A stretch of DNA of 64,000 nucleotides from Glandiceps talaboti (taxonomy: Eukaryota; Hemichordata; Enteropneusta; Spengelidae), in assembly GCF_964340395.1 (NCBI RefSeq), contig NC_135552.1, forward strand, positions 6,551,994 through 6,615,993, in the 5' to 3' direction. The stretch's first letter is position 1. Each line of letters begins with the position of its first letter. A program made the position numbers and the translations under genes. Shown here one piece after another: positions 59,400 through 64,000 of this stretch. The notes under the pieces are model-generated. The model made no database searches and had not been told where the DNA came from. It saw only the letters and a program-made list of their open reading frames with translations.

Positions 59400-59715
59400 A
59401 CAATTAGTTGTTATTCCCCAATATTTTTCCTTGTTCAATCAAGGAAAATACGAGTGACCTGAGGGGCCTTTGTCACCAGGAGTCGCTAGACGAGTAGTGA
59501 CAACCATTAGGTCATGAGTATTTTCTGGCTGAATGAAGTAAAATATTGGAGAATAACATAATTATTCCACTGCCAGTAATATCAAAGAAAAATCTGGGAA
59601 AATAATGGGCTTTTTTATTCATCTTTCGAACGCAGCAGAGTCAGTGACTTAGACATGAGCTGTCATGACATCGACATGTGTTGTCATGACGTAGAGTGTC
59701 AGACCAGAGTATATA
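59400..59715. repeat. Fold-back dispersed repeat, third copy (inverted)
   Basis: Reverse-complement counterpart of 40,891-41,190: CCAGTAATATCAAAGAAAAA, TGAGTATTTTCTGGCTGAAT and GTGACCTGAGG with its mirrored arm. Being outside the tandem duplication, it shows the family is dispersed. Confidence 0.72.
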
Positions 59716-59849
59716 TGTTTGTTCAACGTGACTTATGCATAGTATATAATACCTAACATTGATAATACAAACTTACCACTTCTTCATTAGCCATGCTGTA
59801 GTATCATACCTTCAGTTATATGACAGGCTGGGGATCTATGGAGTTTATG

Positions 59850-60005
59850 TCTGAAGTTGCCATTTGCATACATAGTACTTTCCCACTCTGTACTGAAAAC
59901 ATTTACAGTCATTACCACTGGCATGGATCTATAGCAAGACACTGCCCCTGTATACCTTCTCAACTCCCTGGGGAAGATACAATCCATTGCAGACACAGTA
60001 ATTAA
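59850..60005 (-). repeat. Dispersed repeat, third copy
   Basis: On the minus strand it reads AATGGATTGTATCTTCCCCA, GGGAGTTGAGAAGGTATACA and TAGATCCATGCCAGTGGTAA, a diverged version of the repeat in intron 8 of both transporter genes. Confidence 0.55.
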
Positions 60006-60529
60006 CTTGTTAGCCATAGCATTCACTCATTCTCTATCCTACCAAGTCCCCAATTACATATCTGGGTTTATGACAGTCTAACTGTCATATGTTAAGGCAA
60101 AATAGAAATCTTAAATACTGTATGTACATACCATCAAATATGAACATATGTTAATTTTAAATAGAAAAATTGTCATCAAATATTTATACTTTGCAAACTT
60201 GTCATGAAAAAATGTGTAACTCAATGTTAGTGTCACCTGTAACATTTACTGACAAGGTTCAATACATGTTAACTGATATGTCAGTTTGTATAAGGCAGTA
60301 ATTGATCTCCCAGCAATACCAGTATCTTTATTTAATAATTCTGCATGACAAAACCTCATATTTACTTTTTCGATATGTTCCTATAAATTTGCATACGAAT
60401 GTATATGTTTAATTTGTATACTATAAATGTCGTCTGTCTTTGTCATGACTTTGTTCATATTTGGTCTTGAAAAATTACCCAGACCATCTGTTCATATTCA
60501 ATAACACCCCTTCATTAGTATTCTGAGTG

Positions 60530-60710
60530 CAGGAAAAGTCCAGGCAGGCTTATTTATGCCTTTAGTACACTGGTATTGATTACTGCTATCAACTTAAAAG
60601 CTTATTTATGCCTTTAGTACACCTGTGTTGATGACTGCTATCAACTTAAAGGAAAAGTCCAGTCAGACTTATTTCTGCCTTTAGTACACTTGTATGAATG
60701 AGATTAGAAT
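60530..60710. repeat. Three-unit minisatellite with a downstream inverted piece
   Basis: GGAAAAGTCCAG, TTATTTATGCCTTTAGTACA and GATTACTGCTATCAACTTAA recur three times at about 60-70 bp spacing. TTGATAGCAGTAATCAA, the inverted complement of part of the unit, is at about 60,853-60,869. Confidence 0.75.
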
Positions 60711-63514
60711 ATTTGTGATATCATCAGCAAAGGTTCTCCCATAAACCCTTGCAGGAAATCTCCAAAATTGAACAAGTGTCAAGAGCAGTAGTGCTTCTCT
60801 AGAAGATTTCAAAGTTTCAAGAATAAGTTATCATCCCAAATCATATGCATGTTGATAGCAGTAATCAATTTGAGTATATACAAAAAACTTGACACAAAAT
60901 CAAATTTATAGAAGCTGTTCAAACTAATAAAAGACAAAAAAAGAGGATATCTGTGGTAAATGTAAAAACTTGACCTCTTTGAATCTGACAAAAACTGAAT
61001 GTTTTCAGCTCTCAGTATTTGTTATGCTTTTCAAAATCATGGGTATATTTTTAATGTCCATATTGCCTGATTGTATTCTTGTTTTCTTTACATGTATAGA
61101 TGCCTTTTCAGAAGTCCAGATAAAGATTTTATTATAATCGTATTCTAATATTGTAATAGAAAAAACAGTGCCTTTAGTTTGTAAGCACATAAATTCCAGT
61201 GAAAATACTTAAATGAAACCACATGCCAGTATATTGTTAATGTTGATGCATCATCTGGCATGGTCAGAACAGTTGATTGTATTGTACATATTTCCTGAAC
61301 ATTTTTTGATAGGTATGATAAATTACATGATCAGATTATTTATGGGTTATATCTTGACACCAAGTTGAGTTCAGTCAATTGAATTGCAAGTTTTGTACAT
61401 CAGTAAGTACAATACTGAGTATGTTTTAGTAAATAATATGCAGCAAAAATTACACCCACATACATATAAACCTGGCCTGTGATCTATTTTCTTTTGATAG
61501 ACTATCATTGTTGCTGCTCCTACAGTAATGAAAGACTAGTGTAGGATTTAATAGGATTAAATCAGGGTTGACAAAAAGTTGTGTGGCTGAGTTATTGAAT
61601 AAAGATGGTCTAGGTCAACCCCCCCCCCCCCCCATCTTATGTAATCCTTATGATAAGCATAAGATAGTACTCATCCAATCATTTGCCTACAATGATGCAT
61701 CTGTCACTCTACAAACTGTCTGAAGTGTCTTGACATACTACTAGACAGTGATTGACGACAAGTACAAATGTAGAAAAAACAGTGGAGGGGAAACAGACTT
61801 TGAAATTGATTAATGTTTGGGACAAACATTGTCTAACATAACAATGACTTTTGTTTATTGTTTAGAATTACTAGGTAGAATGTGTTCGTAAACAACATTT
61901 AAAGCAAATGTTTTGTCTCTGTCTTTAATTGCCTAAGGTGTGGTTATTGTGAATGTCATCCTGGAAGTGTAACAATTGTCTGTTGTTGAAGACTCCAGGC
62001 AACTTTCTTTTGTTTGAAAAGTCAAGACTGTGATGTAACAAGACCTTAGTGACAGTAATTGTATTTATAGTACAATGGACAGAAAGAATGATAGGTTAAT
62101 GGTGTTTGTCAATACAGTGGGTTAGCTCTAACAACAATGGAAAAGATTAGGCAAAGTTTAGGTAAGGAAATCAACTGAGATTAATCCAATTAGTAGACAT
62201 CTCTTAATTTCTCCAATCAAGGCACAGGTATGAATTACTAGCTAATTAATAAGTATCTTTCAGTTTCACATTAATGAGATAGTAAATGAAAGTGATGTGC
62301 CAATTTTTCTTCAAAAAATGGTACATAAATTTAAATTACATTGTAAATAAATTGTATGTTTTGTCTTTACTTTAAGTTATAGTAGATGTCTAACACAGTC
62401 AAAAGTGGTTCAGTCTCTGTTGGTTGCTAAGTTCGTAGGAGATAAACTTACAATCATATATTTTAGACTGAATGATTCTCAGTAGATAATGATGACAGCT
62501 ATTATCTAAAACTATAATATCAGAAAGATAATTGTGTGAATTTTATGTTGTTCTGTTCCTCCCCCCCCCCCACACACACACATTTGTCTCAAACTAAGGT
62601 ACACATGCTCTTTGGGTAAAAACATGATTTTTCATTACTTTTATTCAATGTACATTAAAAATAATAATGATGACATTATGCATTAGACTTAAACCACTGA
62701 TAGATGGCTATCAATAACATAATCATAATTCTTATAAATTCTTATAAAGTGCATTACATAACACATCTTTATATGCAATTTTAACAATAAGTAACAGTTC
62801 AAACACATTTCTCAAGATTATGGTAAATTGCTTTGAGGAAAAAGGGCAGCTTGAAAAGCTTGCGGATAATTAAGAGTGCTTTTACTTGCTATGTGAACTT
62901 GACAATTTTTAGCTACTCAGGTACCTTGATCTGGAGATGGTGCACATTACATTACTAGGTAGTCTTATGTGTTTTTAGTAGACTGCCTAACACACTGAAT
63001 AATGAACAACTGTCAAGAGATAGGTCAACTTTATAAACTACATAGGTGTTTACTACATGTTACCATAGTAACAACAGGAGCTACTCCAAACCTTGAATAT
63101 CTATGTGTAACAATTTGTCACCAACAACACACTGACAGCCAGTCCTTTGTGTGTAACAAAACCACAGTAGAGCAACATTACCATAAAACTTACATTGACA
63201 GGAACTACCTATTTAGATCAAAAACATGAAAATGCATGTTAAAAATCAAGTTCTCACCCTAGAGAATTTGTCCCATATTTAAAAAAACAAATGCTCCTAT
63301 AGAAGAGCAATAAATCTCGTGGCCCAGAAATAATGGTGAGAGTGTGCGTATGGTATTTGTGAATTGTTTGTGAAAGAATAGTACTGGCCTTGCTTACTTA
63401 GACAGTCTCAAAGCTGTGATGATAAGTAGTACAGTGAACTGAATACATAGGTTTTGTTTGATGTCATCCACTGTTATTTAAATCAGACTTCAATACTTCA
63501 TTTTCAATCCACAG
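60711..63514. other. AT-rich non-coding stretch
   Basis: Poly-C tracts occur at about 61,619-61,633 and about 62,563-62,572, the latter followed by CA repeats. I see no gene or mobile element with enough support. Confidence 0.55.
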
Positions 63515-63678
63515 GTCAGTCGCTGATAGGCCTCAGTGTGTGTTCTCCTTTCATATTACATGTACATGTACAGTCACAGCTCACCCAGGTTAGGACCACA
63601 GACTTGATGATTTATATTCTACCTGGTATATTATCAGGAAGTATGTCCTACTTGGTGTGGCGTGGATGTTAGTCAGGT
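63515..63678 (+). other. Possible exon of an unidentified gene
   Basis: CCACAG before and GTGAGT after frame a 164-bp segment. The longest frame (QSLIGLSVCSPFILHV, IYILPGILSGSMSYLVW) is hydrophobic but stops just before the donor. Another reading uses an internal donor at about 63,588. It could be the second exon after the candidate at 55,879-56,146. No family is recognised. Confidence 0.2.
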
Positions 63679-64000
63679 GAGTTTCCTCACGTAAAATTGT
63701 TTACCTTAGCCTAGAACTTGTACTTGTAAGTTTTGCGTAAAGTTTTAGTTTGATTTCAGATTTCAAAACTCAGGGCTTGAAATTAACTTTTATCTTTGGT
63801 AGTCTTAGTGGGCTACCAATTTCAGAAATTGTTAGCCTAAGGATGGTAACCAATAGTCCCATATCCCTGCCCTGAAAACAGATTTCTTCTGTTGGAAATA
63901 TCTGTGTTATTAAAATACTTTCATGTCCGTAAATCTTCCATCCATCATCACATAATCAGTGGTAGCCTGAATGGACTATCAGCTGCAAATTATGGTAGTC

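Overview
The window is animal nuclear DNA. It has split genes with GT/AG introns, several non-LTR retrotransposon lineages, DIRS-type and Penelope-type retroelements, fold-back non-autonomous elements, and long tetranucleotide microsatellites. The repeat mixture suggests a marine invertebrate (for example an invertebrate deuterostome or a lophotrochozoan). I cannot name the species from sequence alone.

The main structure is a large direct tandem duplication. Copy A runs from the window start to about 26,995. Copy B runs from the DIRS element at about 27,244 to about 56,965. Each unit holds, left to right: a decayed DIRS-like element on the minus strand, a decayed Penelope-like element with a hammerhead-like motif in its tail, a TAG-type microsatellite, a fold-back repeat, a mosaic tetranucleotide satellite, and a complete 12-exon zinc-transporter gene on the plus strand. 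Both transporter genes (13,857-23,003, 729 aa; 42,938-52,190, 725 aa) keep intact frames and splice sites. They encode ZIP (SLC39) proteins closest in layout to ZIP4/ZIP12: signal peptide, cysteine-containing ectodomain, His-rich loops and the ZIP transmembrane core.

Each copy has since taken different hits. Copy A has an intact CR1/L2-like LINE inserted in its DIRS element (1,571-5,921) and a truncated, decayed LINE just 3' of the transporter (23,261-26,327). It also lacks 3.7 kb that copy B keeps at 53,142-56,840. Copy B has a complete Tx1/L1-like LINE with two intact ORFs (about 34,470-40,734) and a palindromic MITE (34,225-34,439), both inside the TAG microsatellite; copy A shows the empty site.

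Right of copy B lies a two-exon EOLA-like ASCH-domain gene on the minus strand (53,560-54,996), inside the 3.7 kb missing from copy A. From 56.9 to 64 kb the sequence is AT-rich and intergenic or intronic, with a third copy of the fold-back repeat, another dispersed repeat, a minisatellite and only weak exon candidates. The two transporters probably act in zinc uptake at a membrane. The retroelements are unrelated to that role, but their shared and private insertions date the duplication relative to each event.
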